Under the pieces are notes generated by a model, which had not been told where the DNA came from, did not search any database, and worked only from the letters and a program-made list of their open reading frames with translations. A stretch of DNA of 60,379 nt, from NCBI GenBank assembly GCA_001823925.1, contig MHWB01000009.1, forward strand, positions 89,086-149,464, given 5' to 3'. Every line of letters begins with the position of its first letter. Within the stretch, counting starts at the first letter, position 1. This stretch comes from Candidatus Zambryskibacteria bacterium RIFCSPLOWO2_01_FULL_39_39. GTDB lineage: Bacteria; Patescibacteriota; Minisyncoccia; Phycocordibacterales; WO2-35-19. Of the stretch, positions 34,001 to 43,058 are shown piece by piece. Made by a program: the position numbers and the translations under genes.

Positions 34001-37000
34001 TACCTGCCGTACGAGTGATATTGCCGGCAATTGTTGTTGTTGCTCCAGCGGCAGTAAAGGTTCCATCAGACTGGATAAAGCTACCACCGATAGTTAGAGG
34101 GCCCGATGTTGCAGTAAATGAACCAGAACCTGTTATATATAGATTGCGGTAAGTGTATCCTTTAATAGTATAACTACTACTTCCTGTGTACTCTACCGTA
34201 GAGCTTCCGGTAAGAGTCGGGTAGCCAGAGTTTATAGTAAGAGTCTCTCCTCCTTGGAATTTAAAAGTACCTCCATCTTGTACAGGGAACGTTCCTGATG
34301 AGCCATTAACCGTTAGAGTATTTCCATTGATATTAAAAGTGCCTTCTTGAATAGTTAGATCTTGAGAAGCAGCATCCATTGTAAGAGTAGAAGCAAGTTG
34401 TACTTCCCCGCCGGATTTATTGATTGTTATATCTGCGTTATAACTTCCGGTGGCACCGGTTAGGTTAAAAGTTTGAGTATCGCTACCGCGAAATACTAAA
34501 GCGGTAGTTTCTGTTGTTGAGACAGTTACATCACCATAAGCTTCAGTGGTACCGCCAGCAACAACAGCACTAAAAGTAATATCACCCAAAGCAGTTATGG
34601 TGTCGCTAGAAGTAATTGTTCTACTATAGGTTGCACTACTAAAAGTAATATTATGAAAGTTTTGGCTTACATTTACATCAATAGTGGTTCCACTATTTGT
34701 TCCCTGGAAGACAGTAGTTGATGCAGAATTGTATGTACCTCCGGTCACAGAAAAGCTTCCAGAATAGTTTGTAGTATTAGTACTTCCATTGAAAGTGCCT
34801 CCAGTCATTACAAAAACATTATTGGAGTTTGGAGGATTATATGCACCGAATTCCCAATCTCCTTGGTTGAAAGTACCTGCGGCTTGATACCAGCCAGATG
34901 CTCCAATCCTAACGTTATACCCTCCAGCATTAGAGATGGGTATTGTGCCTGAGAAAGCAGCTGTAGTTGTTACTCCGTTAAGCATGCTTGTAGCGTTAAA
35001 TAAAATTGTGTCAGAGGCATCAAATGAACTATTGAGCCTTAGGTTTATGCCTGTACCGCCATTAAGATTATAAGTCTGATTTACAGCATCATCACCAAAA
35101 TCTAAAACTGCCGTACCACCATTAAATGTAGAATATTGGTAAATATTTCCCCGAGCGTCTATGGTACCCGTAGTTAGTGCCCCATCTACAAGAAGGAGGT
35201 TTCCGGTTACTATCAATGTATCACCAGAAGCTATAATACGCGTATATGGATCACCGGAATTACCAAAGGTTACATTATGGAATGTTTGGGTTGTCGGGAC
35301 ATCTATATTTGTAGTTGCACCATTTGAAGCGCGGAACAGTGTCGTGGAGGCTTGATTAAATGTACCACCAGAAATCGTGAAGTTACCAGAAAAAGATGTT
35401 GTAGCGGTACTACCAATAAAAGTACCTCCACTTAAGACAAAAGGGTTATCTGCATTTACTAAATTATACGAACCAAATTCCCACGGACCTTGCGTGAATG
35501 TACCCGCTGCCTGGTACCAGCCTCCAGCAGTAAAAGCCACTGTATAATTTCCAGGATTAGAAATTGGTATATTTCCTACGAAAGAAGAAGTTGTAGTAGC
35601 GCCATATAGAGTACTTGCGGCATTAAATAATATAGTATCAGAGGCATCAAATGAGCTGTTGAGTCTTAAAATAAGACCTAAACCACCATTTAATTCGTAA
35701 TTCTGATTTACAGCATCATCACCAAAATCTAAAACTGCCGTACCTCCGTCAAAGGTTGAAGCTTGGTATATATTTTCTCTAGCATCTATGGTGCCGGTGG
35801 AGAGGCCACCGTTTGTTAAATATAAATCTCTAGTTGCAATCAAAGTATCGCCGGAAGTAATGGTGCGAGTATAACCATTGGAATCGTTAAACTCTAATCT
35901 TTCAAAAGTTTGGCTAACATTTATGTTCATAGTAGTACCCGCAGATGCTCCCAAAAATACAGTACTTGAAGCGGCGGTAAATGTTCCTCCGGAAATTGTA
36001 AACCAACCTGTAAAAGTTGTGGTTGCTGTACTTCCTGTAAATGTTCCTCCCGTCAATGTAAAAACACTGTTACCATTAGGTACATTAAGAACTCCAAATT
36101 CCCAAGGCCCTTGTGTAAATGTACCCGCTGCCTGGTACCAGCCAGAAGAAGCGATAGAAACATTATAATTACTCGGATTGGAAATAGGTATTGTCCCCAC
36201 AAATGCTGCGGTTGTAGTGACCCCATAGAGTGTACTCGCAGAATTGAATAGAATCGTATCAGAAGCATCCGAAGCGCTGTTGAGCCTTAAGTTTAAACCA
36301 ACCCCACCGTTTAGATTATAAGTTTGACCAACACCATCATCACCAAAGTCTAAAACTGCCGTACCTCCGTCAAAGGTTGAAGCTTGGTATATATTTTCTC
36401 TAGCATCTATGGTGCCAGTACTCAAACCACCGTCTGTTAGATATAAATCACGCGTCACAACAAAAGTATCACCGGAAGTAATGGTCCAAGTGTAATTACC
36501 AACCGAACTATTGAAATCCACTTTTTCAAAAGTTTGACTAGAATTTATATTAATTGTTCGAGGTGCCGGAAGTGCGCCGAACACAGTTGTTGAAGCTGCA
36601 GTGAAAGTACCACCAGAGATTGTAAATGTATTTCTAAATGTGGTGGTACTCATGCCACCAATAAAAGTTCCACCCGCTTGAGAAAAAGTACCGTTTACAG
36701 TAAATGTATTTCCATCTGATTGGGTAATTGTGCCTGCATATGTAGATGCTATCGTCAGACCAGCAATCGTGGTGTCTGCAGCTATTGTTGGACTACAATT
36801 TGAAACGCATGTATTATCAAAAGTTACAGTATCAGCCGATGTTGGTTCAATATCTGAACTCCAATTTGCGTCAGTTGACCATAAAGCATCTACCCCACCC
36901 CCATCCCAAGTGTAAGCCGCATTAAAGGCTTCAGCTTGTGTATCTCCAAATTGAAAAAGAAGGTGGTGACTTCCCGCCTTTAAAGTAAGGTGTGAGACTC

Positions 37001-38243
37001 TAGCAACTTCTTCACAATTCCAATTTGGATAAAAGATTACATCTCCTGATAAAATCTGAGCATTTGAAGTACGATCTTCGTCACCACAAAAAAGAGAAGT
37101 AAATTCATCATCAGAAATAGTGGCTTCGTCAGCTGGAGTTATGGCGAGATCGCCTTCTCCGATTGTAGTAAAGTCTACATTCCAATATTCACCTTCTGCT
37201 GGATGTGAGTGGACATTTAAGACGACAACCTCAACGGTTGGGTCAACTATGATTGGGTAGAAAGCTCTGTTAAGCCACTCTTGATCAGGAGTAATAACTA
37301 ATTTTCCATCTATCAAATTTAATTCAATAAGAGTGCTTACATTACCATTACTATCTGTCATGTATGGAGCAGAAATTTTGTAGAGCAGGAAGAGTTTATT
37401 GCCAACTTTTCCCTTTTTATAAAGCTCTAGGACGGCATCATTTAAGACATAGTCATAACTTTCTAAATTAATATTGTAAACAAATGCACTTGGATGCCCA
37501 GTATTTTTTAATATTATATTTTCTTTAAGGCCATTTTCAGTTATTTTATATTCAATGTCAGTATCTAAAAATACATCTCTATAAATAGTATAATCATTTT
37601 TTGTCTCAGCGACTTCTGTTGAAATACTGTCGGCAAGTGAAAGTCGCAAAGGTGATGTCTCGGTACTGTTTGTGGGGTTAATTAGTATTTCATCTGATGA
37701 GATATTTTGAGGTAAAATCAAATCTAGAGTATTATTTTTGAAATTAAGCTTTGGCGAGATTTTTTTCTCCGTGATCTCTTCAGCAGAATTTACAACTTCA
37801 TTGGTAGAAGTGGCAATCGGGGTTGAACTCGTCGCGTTCTCTATAATTTTAATCGCAGGAGTATTTGCAGATTCGTCTGAAGTTTTATTCAAAATTATAT
37901 CTGTAGTTGAGGTTGAATTATTAGAATTTTCTATTAAATTTTCTGCACCTGATACTTTAGGAGTGGTTGTAGACCCTTCAGTCTCGGTACTATTTTCTTC
38001 TAAAATTTCAATGCTAGTATTTTCCTCTATTATAATTTCAGGCGTAGTTTCTTTTTGGGGTATTGCTTCCTCTTTCTGTAATAGCACTTCCTCTTGTATT
38101 CCTATTGGTTCTGGTTCTAAAATCTCTTCTGCTAGAATTAAAATAGGTGATGAAAATATATACCAAAAAGAAAAAAACCAAAGTAAGATTTTAGTCCCAA
38201 TATTATTAAATTTTAAATAATATAGTTTTTTATTACTACGCAT
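31017..38243 (-). CDS. 2408-aa repeat surface protein with membrane-anchored C-terminus
   Basis: A secreted protein with a signal peptide (about 18-41). Then come a Glu/Thr/Ser-rich spacer (about 42-165) and an N-terminal globular part (to about 470). Residues about 470-1150 hold four parallel-beta-helix-like units of 207-209 residues each, with STGTIDAREN, TAVLDFGDD, FNLNGGTG-type and WYQAAGTFTQGPWEFG motifs. Further beta units follow, and an FN3-like part near 1500-1610. PKD/Ig-like domains lie around 1640-2000. A Pro/Thr-rich stalk, two or more membrane helices (about 2085-2130 and 2270-2310) and two carboxypeptidase-regulatory-like beta domains complete it. Likely an adhesin or host-contact protein. 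Confidence 0.72.
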   Translation of the reverse strand: MRSNKKLYYLKFNNIGTKILLWFFSFWYIFSSPILILAEEILEPEPIGIQEEVLLQKEEAIPQKETTPEIIIEENTSIEILEENSTETEGSTTTPKVSGAENLIENSNNSTSTTDIILNKTSDESANTPAIKIIENATSSTPIATSTNEVVNSAEEITEKKISPKLNFKNNTLDLILPQNISSDEILINPTNSTETSPLRLSLADSISTEVAETKNDYTIYRDVFLDTDIEYKITENGLKENIILKNTGHPSAFVYNINLESYDYVLNDAVLELYKKGKVGNKLFLLYKISAPYMTDSNGNVSTLIELNLIDGKLVITPDQEWLNRAFYPIIVDPTVEVVVLNVHSHPAEGEYWNVDFTTIGEGDLAITPADEATISDDEFTSLFCGDEDRTSNAQILSGDVIFYPNWNCEEVARVSHLTLKAGSHHLLFQFGDTQAEAFNAAYTWDGGGVDALWSTDANWSSDIEPTSADTVTFDNTCVSNCSPTIAADTTIAGLTIASTYAGTITQSDGNTFTVNGTFSQAGGTFIGGMSTTTFRNTFTISGGTFTAASTTVFGALPAPRTININSSQTFEKVDFNSSVGNYTWTITSGDTFVVTRDLYLTDGGLSTGTIDARENIYQASTFDGGTAVLDFGDDGVGQTYNLNGGVGLNLRLNSASDASDTILFNSASTLYGVTTTAAFVGTIPISNPSNYNVSIASSGWYQAAGTFTQGPWEFGVLNVPNGNSVFTLTGGTFTGSTATTTFTGWFTISGGTFTAASSTVFLGASAGTTMNINVSQTFERLEFNDSNGYTRTITSGDTLIATRDLYLTNGGLSTGTIDARENIYQASTFDGGTAVLDFGDDAVNQNYELNGGLGLILRLNSSFDASDTILFNAASTLYGATTTSSFVGNIPISNPGNYTVAFTAGGWYQAAGTFTQGPWEFGSYNLVNADNPFVLSGGTFIGSTATTSFSGNFTISGGTFNQASTTLFRASNGATTNIDVPTTQTFHNVTFGNSGDPYTRIIASGDTLIVTGNLLLVDGALTTGTIDARGNIYQYSTFNGGTAVLDFGDDAVNQTYNLNGGTGINLRLNSSFDASDTILFNATSMLNGVTTTAAFSGTIPISNAGGYNVRIGASGWYQAAGTFNQGDWEFGAYNPPNSNNVFVMTGGTFNGSTNTTNYSGSFSVTGGTYNSASTTVFQGTNSGTTIDVNVSQNFHNITFSSATYSRTITSSDTITALGDITFSAVVAGGTTEAYGDVTVSTTETTALVFRGSDTQTFNLTGATGSYNADITINKSGGEVQLASTLTMDAASQDLTIQEGTFNINGNTLTVNGSSGTFPVQDGGTFKFQGGETLTINSGYPTLTGSSTVEYTGSSSYTIKGYTYRNLYITGSGSFTATSGPLTIGGSFIQSDGTFTAAGATTTIAGNITRTAGTFTHNSGTVHLNGASQAVNDSTTFNNLYKVITSTDTLTFEAGATTTIAGTMTLRGASGNVLTLQSSTNGSPWYIDPQSTRSISYLDVNDSYNSNATVIEAAGTNSTDGGGNTNWRFETNAPTAGSVTITDTQLDALTVKISGASDDTALATLPYVFHNITTDVYFTATSSTYATSTGLSNGTSYTFEVGVYDVYGNSATTSSVSGSTLSPSSPSDSGGGNSGGGSSSGNGRGGISDLFSVLINNGEFYTNTKDVILNLKYPPQSNAVTFLVSNTSDFSSFVSIPITPIFDWVLCSLSSCPNGEYFVYVKYLDNKDKTLSKVSDSIILQTTTVKPPPIIPPSTNPGNSNPPTSPPGNGGGTIESLKITATVSSDGGDFLPISYGNTLTDFKLRINTETSIKSKIDYQIDWDSDGIFDDLLSSNVKTITTSVHNFTIPGEYVVFVRASSSDFIATSRARIIVENPQFESTIAGSLDRKNWTTNLYAPIDSTVSFRIESFGNVEGWYSYNISCDSSGIVDREYKKTTRTTYIARNTCLYTQSGIYTVTLIATNGSLVSTSQMFVVVGSDPAPPPPISTSTPPTTPPVATSTPPILSTTTPPISNNPPGGAQNGEGTIDRVIADVVIPFVDHTSYIASSIFADLSENKIFNVLTSLLPQIFSILRILLALLESLVGLIKSNPDMVAIISGAVAIPILTVLRNMLSPFAIRNFFDLYAGVLSVFNNFLTWSHLRTKRRYWGMVYDSENKQPIDPAIVTLINIHTDKIVETAVTDLYGRYGFMNYMGQFRIDAKKTHYLFPSNKILGDSDGLFNNVYHGEVINIEKVDDLITPNIPMDRMFYDWNQEFKTVHIHPRVDYILSYIFKVLSLSLTAVVLYLFIFNTSLITTISLALTIIMMFVSRAIPQGKLWGRVKDDKNRDISIVLYYEGLSNVVVSHAVISDNGRYFLKTLPGKYILSVRNSKSGLEIYKTHVKVGKIGVVNKEIDISEISVGEMGSGQ

Positions 38244-38536
38244 ACATATATTTATAGACTCATTTTTTATTATATGCCTTTTTGTGCCTCTATTGTTTTA
38301 TTTTTTGTGTATAAACCCGCCTATATGACTAGTAATTTAATCTATCAATCCTCTTAAAAATAGAGATTAAATTTACATTTAAAACTATTTAAAAAACTTT
38401 GTTGTATTATTTTTAATAAATTCAGCCTAAAAACCAGAGGTTAAAAATAACTTCCGATTTTTAGTTAACTATAAACTGTATAAAACATTATTAAACCTTA
38501 CTACTAAATGTTTAAAAATGTCTATATGTAATATAC
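38244..38536. other. AT-rich intergenic region, about 290 bases
   Basis: This gap separates the start of the 2408-aa surface gene (minus) from the 3' end of the DEAD-box gene (minus). It has short A/T runs and several -10-like TATAAT-type hexamers, so it probably holds the surface gene's promoter, but no single site stands out. No small ORF with a Shine-Dalgarno was seen. Confidence 0.5.
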
Positions 38537-39796
38537 TTAATCAACAAATGTCAGCGCCTTACCCCCTTTTCCCGCTCTACCTGTACGGCCAATCCGATGG
38601 ACGTAGTCATCGTGAGTAGCGGGGATATCATAGTTTATTACATGAGATACATCAGCGATATCCAAACCTCTCGCGGCCACATCAGTCGCTACCAGTATTT
38701 GGACATGGTTATCTTTAAACAATTTGAGCGCCCGCTCTCGTCTATTTTGGTTTTTGTCGCCATGGATTGATTCTGCTTTAAAACCCCTCTCTGTTAAAAC
38801 TTTAGAAAGTTTTTCGACGCCGTGTTTGGTGCGACCAAAAATCAAGACTTTGGTCAATTCTTTTTGATTGAGTAAATCGTGGAGAGTATCTATTTTTTCC
38901 TCCCCCATTTTTACGCGCACTATATCTTGGTCTACGTTTTTTGAAGTGTCAGAAGTTTTAACTGAAATACGGATGGGCTCTTTTAGAAACTCACCAATAA
39001 GTTTTTCAATCTCTAAAGAGATGGTTGCAGAGAAAAATAATGTCTGGCGACTTTGTGGCATACCAGCCATAATGGCGCGCATGGGATTTACGAAACCCAT
39101 ATCTAGCATACGATCGGCCTCATCTAAAACAATGGTGTTAAACTCAGAAAGAGTTATAAGTTTGCGGTCTATCAAATCTTTGAGCCTGCCTGGCGTACCG
39201 ATAATAAAATTGTACACATATTGCAAATCTTTGATCTGCCTACCAATGGGAGCACCTCCAACACAGCAAACAGAAAATATTTTCATACCTTTTACAAATT
39301 CTCTCAGCTCGTTGTCTATTTGGATGGCGAGTTCGCGAGTTGGTACGATCACCATCACCTGTTCTTTTTTGTTTTGTAAAATCTTGTGGATAAGTGGCAA
39401 AAGAAAGGCCGCCGTCTTGCCGGTGCCGGTATTGGCAATACCAACCACATCGTGACCCAAAAGCACCTGCGGTATTGCTCGGTCTTGTATCGGTGTTGGT
39501 AAAATATAACCCTTTAGAACGACAGAGGCTTGAAGTCTTGCATCTATTAAAAAATCTTGAAATTTATGAGTAGGGGTAAAGTGGCTAACCTCTTCTGTGA
39601 CGGTAACTTTATTTATAAAGCGTGTTATATCTATCCTTTCGCTCTTGCCACGCCTACCTCCGCTGATAGGTCTACTTGAGCGAGAAAATCTGTTTGGGGA
39701 GTGAGCCCCTCTCTTATTGTGAAATGGTTTACGCGCAAAATTTACCGCTCTAGGACGGACTGAATTTCTTGATGACGATCGTGTATTTGTATACAT
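38537..39796 (-). CDS. DEAD-box RNA helicase
   Basis: A 419-aa helicase core. A basic Arg/Ser-rich N-terminal tail (about 1-60) precedes the Q motif (TPIQDRAIP), Walker A (ANTGTGKTA), PTRELAIQ, TPGRLKDLI, VLDEADRM and SATI in domain 1. FGRTKHGVEKL, IHGDKNQNRRE, ATDVAARGLDI and HRIGRTGRAGKGG follow in domain 2. It ends almost directly after the last motif, so it lacks the C-terminal extension often found in RhlE/CshA. Probable role: RNA remodelling in decay or ribosome assembly. It stands alone between gaps. Confidence 0.93.
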   Translation of the reverse strand: MYTNTRSSSRNSVRPRAVNFARKPFHNKRGAHSPNRFSRSSRPISGGRRGKSERIDITRFINKVTVTEEVSHFTPTHKFQDFLIDARLQASVVLKGYILPTPIQDRAIPQVLLGHDVVGIANTGTGKTAAFLLPLIHKILQNKKEQVMVIVPTRELAIQIDNELREFVKGMKIFSVCCVGGAPIGRQIKDLQYVYNFIIGTPGRLKDLIDRKLITLSEFNTIVLDEADRMLDMGFVNPMRAIMAGMPQSRQTLFFSATISLEIEKLIGEFLKEPIRISVKTSDTSKNVDQDIVRVKMGEEKIDTLHDLLNQKELTKVLIFGRTKHGVEKLSKVLTERGFKAESIHGDKNQNRRERALKLFKDNHVQILVATDVAARGLDIADVSHVINYDIPATHDDYVHRIGRTGRAGKGGKALTFVD

Positions 39797-40117
39797 AAAA
39801 ATATAAAAGGCTAAAAGCCTATAACTTTTGGTCTTATATTAAAAGGGTGACCAAAGATGTCCCAAATAGTGAGTGCAAAACAAAAATGCCAAAAACTAGT
39901 GAGATTTAGTTACTAATACAGTATATACTAAAACCAATATCTTGTCAATATTGTGCGCAATGTCTACTAAACTTTCACTTTTTTTGGTTTCTTTTTTTCT
40001 TTTTTGTGTCCATCTCCTTTTGCCATATAAAAATTATATCATAGATATGTTTAGATTAAAATATCAAAAGTGCTATTATGTGAGAAGAAGATCATTGGCA
40101 TAAGGAGGCCATAATTT
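39797..40117. other. Intergenic region between DEAD-box gene and nitronate monooxygenase gene
   Basis: About 320 bases. It contains the 19-codon minus-strand peptide gene at 39967-40026 and the plus-strand leader of the next gene. That leader includes TATTAT at 40073-40078 as a possible -10 and the Shine-Dalgarno AAGGAGG at 40102-40109. The rest is AT-rich and carries no other clear feature. Confidence 0.55.
39967..40026 (-). CDS. 19-residue lysine-rich peptide, possibly from a leaderless message
   Basis: The minus strand encodes MAKGDGHKKEKKKPKKVKV and stops. It is below common gene-calling limits. A perfect TATAAT sits six bases before the ATG, so transcription would start at or near the start codon. 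Short MAKG-Lys-Lys-Pro peptides of this type are known from several bacteria, including CPR genomes, without an assigned role. The composition suggests nucleic-acid or ribosome contact. The reading frame could be chance in an A-rich stretch, though the promoter argues for it. Confidence 0.5.
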   Translation of the reverse strand: MAKGDGHKKEKKKPKKVKV

Positions 40118-41515
40118 ATGTCATTCTCGAAGGCTTTTAGACCTAAAATAATCCAAGGCGGTATGGGGGTAAATATCTCCAACTGGCACTTGGCTAAGGC
40201 CGTCTCAATGTTGGGACAACTTGGCACTGTTTCTGGAGTAGCTTTTGAAAGAATTTTTGCCAGAATACTTCAAAGGGGTGATCCGGGTGGGCATTTGAGG
40301 CGAGCTCTCTCCCACTTTCCTTTTCCAGAACACGTAGCAAGAGTTTTGGAGGCGTTTTATGTGGAAGGTGGAATTCCTCCAAATACCGCTTTCAAAGCAA
40401 CACCCGTTTTTAGTACCAACCCATCTTCACTTCTGATTTCGCTTACCGTTTGTGCAAACTTTGCACTTGTTTGGTTAGCAAAAGAGGGGCATTCAAACCC
40501 GGTGAGCATAAACTACCTAGAGAAGGTGGCATTGCCCCATGTTTATGCCATCACTGGTGCGATTTTTGCTGGAGTGGATTTTGTCACTATGGGTGCTGGT
40601 ATACCGCTCCAAATTCCTGAAGTGATAAATGCGGTGGCTGAAGGTCGGGTAGTGAAATATCGTGTTCCAGTAGAAGGGAAAAATATCACAAGTTACGAGA
40701 TGAGTTTTAATCCCGAGCGTTTTTTTGGAGGTAGACCACTCTCTGTGATAAAACCAGGGTTCATTCCCATCATTGCTTCAAATCTTTTGGCGACCATTCT
40801 CATGAAAAGATTACCAGAAGGAAGTATTGATGGTTTTGTTATAGAAGAGCCTACAGCGGGTGGACACAATGCTCCCCCAAGAAAAGGGGGTGTCTATGGT
40901 GAAAAAGATCTGGTGGATTATTCTAAAATTGCAAGCCTTGGTTTGCCGTTTTGGATTGGTGGCTCCTACGCCTCTCCAGAGAAACTAAAATGGACGCTTG
41001 AAATTGGGGCTTCTGGTATCCAAGTTGGTTCCATCTTTGCTCTTTGTGAGCAGTCGGGTATGGATAATGGACTTAGAAGAAGAATCAGGAAACTCGGTTT
41101 TGAGGGTAAACTTAACATCAGGACAGACATAGTGTTTTCTTCAACGGGGTTTCCATTCAAGATAGTGGAATTAGAGGGAACGCTTTCTAACCGAAATGTC
41201 TACGAAGCTCGAGAGCGCAGATGTGATCAAGGTGTGCTGGTTACTCTTTTTGAAAGAGAAGATGGCTCGATCGGTTCTCGTTGTCCGGCCGAACCTGTAG
41301 AGAAGTTTGTTCCCAAAGGTGGGAACGAAAAAGATGCAGTTGACAGAGGTTGTCTTTGCAATGCTCTTATCTCTACAGCTGGTTTTGGCGATGAAAAAGA
41401 GCCTCCGGTTGTTACCCTTGGAGATGATGTTTCTTTTCTACCCCATCTGATGGCGTCTGGTGATGGTTTTTACGGCGCTGAAGATGCGGTGAACTATCTT
41501 TTGGGCACAAAATAA
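40118..41515 (+). CDS. Nitronate monooxygenase / 2-nitropropane dioxygenase-family protein
   Basis: A 465-aa TIM-barrel flavoprotein candidate. PKIIQGGMGVNISNWHLAKA opens the family fold, TVSGVAFE follows, and IEEPTAGGHNAPPR is the Gly-Gly-His active-site region. FWIGGSYASPEKL and GIQVGSIFALC complete the FMN-phosphate end. It is longer than the usual 320-380 aa because of a C-terminal part with several Cys residues (RRCDQGVL, RGCLCNALI). FMN enzymes of this group oxidise alkyl nitronates such as propionate-3-nitronate. It is the only plus-strand gene in this stretch, with strong Shine-Dalgarno AAGGAGG and a hairpin terminator. Confidence 0.85.
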   Translation: MSFSKAFRPKIIQGGMGVNISNWHLAKAVSMLGQLGTVSGVAFERIFARILQRGDPGGHLRRALSHFPFPEHVARVLEAFYVEGGIPPNTAFKATPVFSTNPSSLLISLTVCANFALVWLAKEGHSNPVSINYLEKVALPHVYAITGAIFAGVDFVTMGAGIPLQIPEVINAVAEGRVVKYRVPVEGKNITSYEMSFNPERFFGGRPLSVIKPGFIPIIASNLLATILMKRLPEGSIDGFVIEEPTAGGHNAPPRKGGVYGEKDLVDYSKIASLGLPFWIGGSYASPEKLKWTLEIGASGIQVGSIFALCEQSGMDNGLRRRIRKLGFEGKLNIRTDIVFSSTGFPFKIVELEGTLSNRNVYEARERRCDQGVLVTLFEREDGSIGSRCPAEPVEKFVPKGGNEKDAVDRGCLCNALISTAGFGDEKEPPVVTLGDDVSFLPHLMASGDGFYGAEDAVNYLLGTK

Positions 41516-41519
41516 AAGA

Positions 41520-41549
41520 CCGTCCCGACAAACATCGGGACGGCATTTT
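41520..41549 (+). terminator. Rho-independent terminator of the nitronate monooxygenase gene
   Basis: Stem CCGTCCCGA / TCGGGACGG with loop CAAACA starts five bases after the stop codon and is followed by CATTTTTA. Confidence 0.85.
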
Positions 41550-41573
41550 TATAAATTATTTAGGGGTTTTTCA

Positions 41574-42368
41574 TTAATCTTTTTCTTCCTCTCTTTCTGA
41601 TTTATCCAATTCTTTTTCAAGCTCTTTCAATCTTCTCTCTACTATTTTATCTATTTTTTCTTGATCTTCTTTTTCTCTTTCTTCTCTATCTTTCTTTTCA
41701 TTTTTTGACTCAACTTCTTTTTTACGTTCCTTTTCTTTCTTATTTTTTTGTATTGCTCCCGACACATTTTTTTCAAAGATATCAAGTTCGGCACTGTCTA
41801 TTTTGCTCTTATTCTCATTGACCTTCTCGGCTACTTTTGAGTGAGCAGAGATGCGTCTATTGAATTCAGATTTTATATCTTCTAGTCTATTGTTATCAGA
41901 TGATGTTGCTAGTCTGCTTACGCCGTCATCAAAGTCTGAAATGCTTTTTTCAAATAATTTCTCTATCCTGTCTCTTTTTTTATCATCAAGTCTGTTTTGT
42001 ACAGATAGGATTTCGGCTTCCATTAGGCGACGAGTGGCTTTTTCTGCTTGCCATTTTATTTTTTCTTCGGGCTTTATTTTTATGATGTCTCTCAATGGTT
42101 CAGTGACACTTACTTTCATTGGATACAAGACGTTGCCGGGTAGAGAATTTTCTGCCGCCACACTCACCCCTCCCAAAAGTACAAGTACCAAAGACATTGA
42201 TAAAATAGGCGCATGGCTTCTCACAAAAAATAAGAAGGGGCTAAGTATGGGTACTCTGGGGGTTGAAGAACCCTCTAATATCTGCTTATACAAAAGATCC
42301 TTCTCATCTTTTGAAAGTTTTATGTTCTTGAGATCTTCTATTCCTTTTTTCCAAATCTGGTTATTCAT
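41574..42368 (-). CDS. DUF5667-type membrane protein, likely anti-sigma partner
   Basis: A 264-aa protein. An N-terminal cytoplasmic part (MNNQIWKKGIEDLKNIKLSK) could bind the sigma factor, one membrane helix lies about 52-72, and SLPGNVLYPMKVSVTEPLRD at 75-94 is the DUF5667 signature. A long, strongly charged Lys/Glu coiled-coil tail (about 200-264) follows. Its start overlaps the end of the sigma-factor gene by eight bases. By analogy with such pairs it should hold the sigma factor inactive until an envelope signal; this is inferred from gene order. Confidence 0.7.
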   Translation of the reverse strand: MNNQIWKKGIEDLKNIKLSKDEKDLLYKQILEGSSTPRVPILSPFLFFVRSHAPILSMSLVLVLLGGVSVAAENSLPGNVLYPMKVSVTEPLRDIIKIKPEEKIKWQAEKATRRLMEAEILSVQNRLDDKKRDRIEKLFEKSISDFDDGVSRLATSSDNNRLEDIKSEFNRRISAHSKVAEKVNENKSKIDSAELDIFEKNVSGAIQKNKKEKERKKEVESKNEKKDREEREKEDQEKIDKIVERRLKELEKELDKSEREEEKD

Positions 42369-42903
42369 TGTCTGTTATATCTATTTTAAACTCTTCTCGC
42401 AACTTCAGGATCAATCTCGTAATACGGATGGATATACTGTTACTAGAGACACCTAGCTCCTCTGCTATTTCTTGTGGCCTCAAACCATCTACAAATCTCA
42501 GTATCATGATTTCTGCGTCTTGCGGATTTAAATTTTTAAATACTGCTATCACCTCTTTGGCTTCTGCCGAAGCCATGATTTTTATATGAGAATCCGGATC
42601 TCTAATCTGGGGAATGAATTTACCATCTCCATCTTCGCTTTCAAGCATCTGGTCTAAGGATACAGCTTTCTTCTTTCGGTACCAGTCTATTATCTTATTG
42701 CGTGTTATGGCAAAGAGAAATGCTCTAGGGTTATCTATTTGTTTGTCGTTGTACATTGTCTGCCAGAGTTTGAGAAAAACATCTCCCGTGATATCTAAAG
42801 CCTCGTCCTTTTTTGAGATCCTAAGAAGCACAAACCGAAATATCCTATCTGCTTCTTTACCGTATATCTCTTTGAAGAGGTTTTTTTGTTTTTCTAAGTC
42901 CAT
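42361..42903 (-). CDS. ECF-type RNA polymerase sigma factor
   Basis: About 180 aa from the ATG at 42903. The longer reading adds 41 residues with no recognised homology; an ATG at 42945 is a second option. Region 2 includes ADRIFRFVLLRISKKDEALDIT, DVFLKLWQTMY and NPRAFLFAITRNKIIDWYRK. Region 4 is LNPQDAEIMILRFVDGLRPQ then EIAEELGVSSNSISIRITRL, the DNA-binding helix-turn-helix. It is followed by a coupled DUF5667 gene. It probably controls an envelope or surface-protein regulon, possibly itself. Confidence 0.88.
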   Translation of the reverse strand: MDLEKQKNLFKEIYGKEADRIFRFVLLRISKKDEALDITGDVFLKLWQTMYNDKQIDNPRAFLFAITRNKIIDWYRKKKAVSLDQMLESEDGDGKFIPQIRDPDSHIKIMASAEAKEVIAVFKNLNPQDAEIMILRFVDGLRPQEIAEELGVSSNSISIRITRLILKLREEFKIDITDNE

Positions 42904-43058
42904 ATGTTGTGACGTTTCAGGTGGGATTTTCTTTCGTTCCCACCCCATAAAACATACAATGTAAATTTTATTTTGTCTACGAAAGGAGTTGTCTCTACCA
43001 CCGTCTCCTATTACTAAGCGGTGCAAAAGTGCCGTAATTAAAAGTTAAATTATAATTT

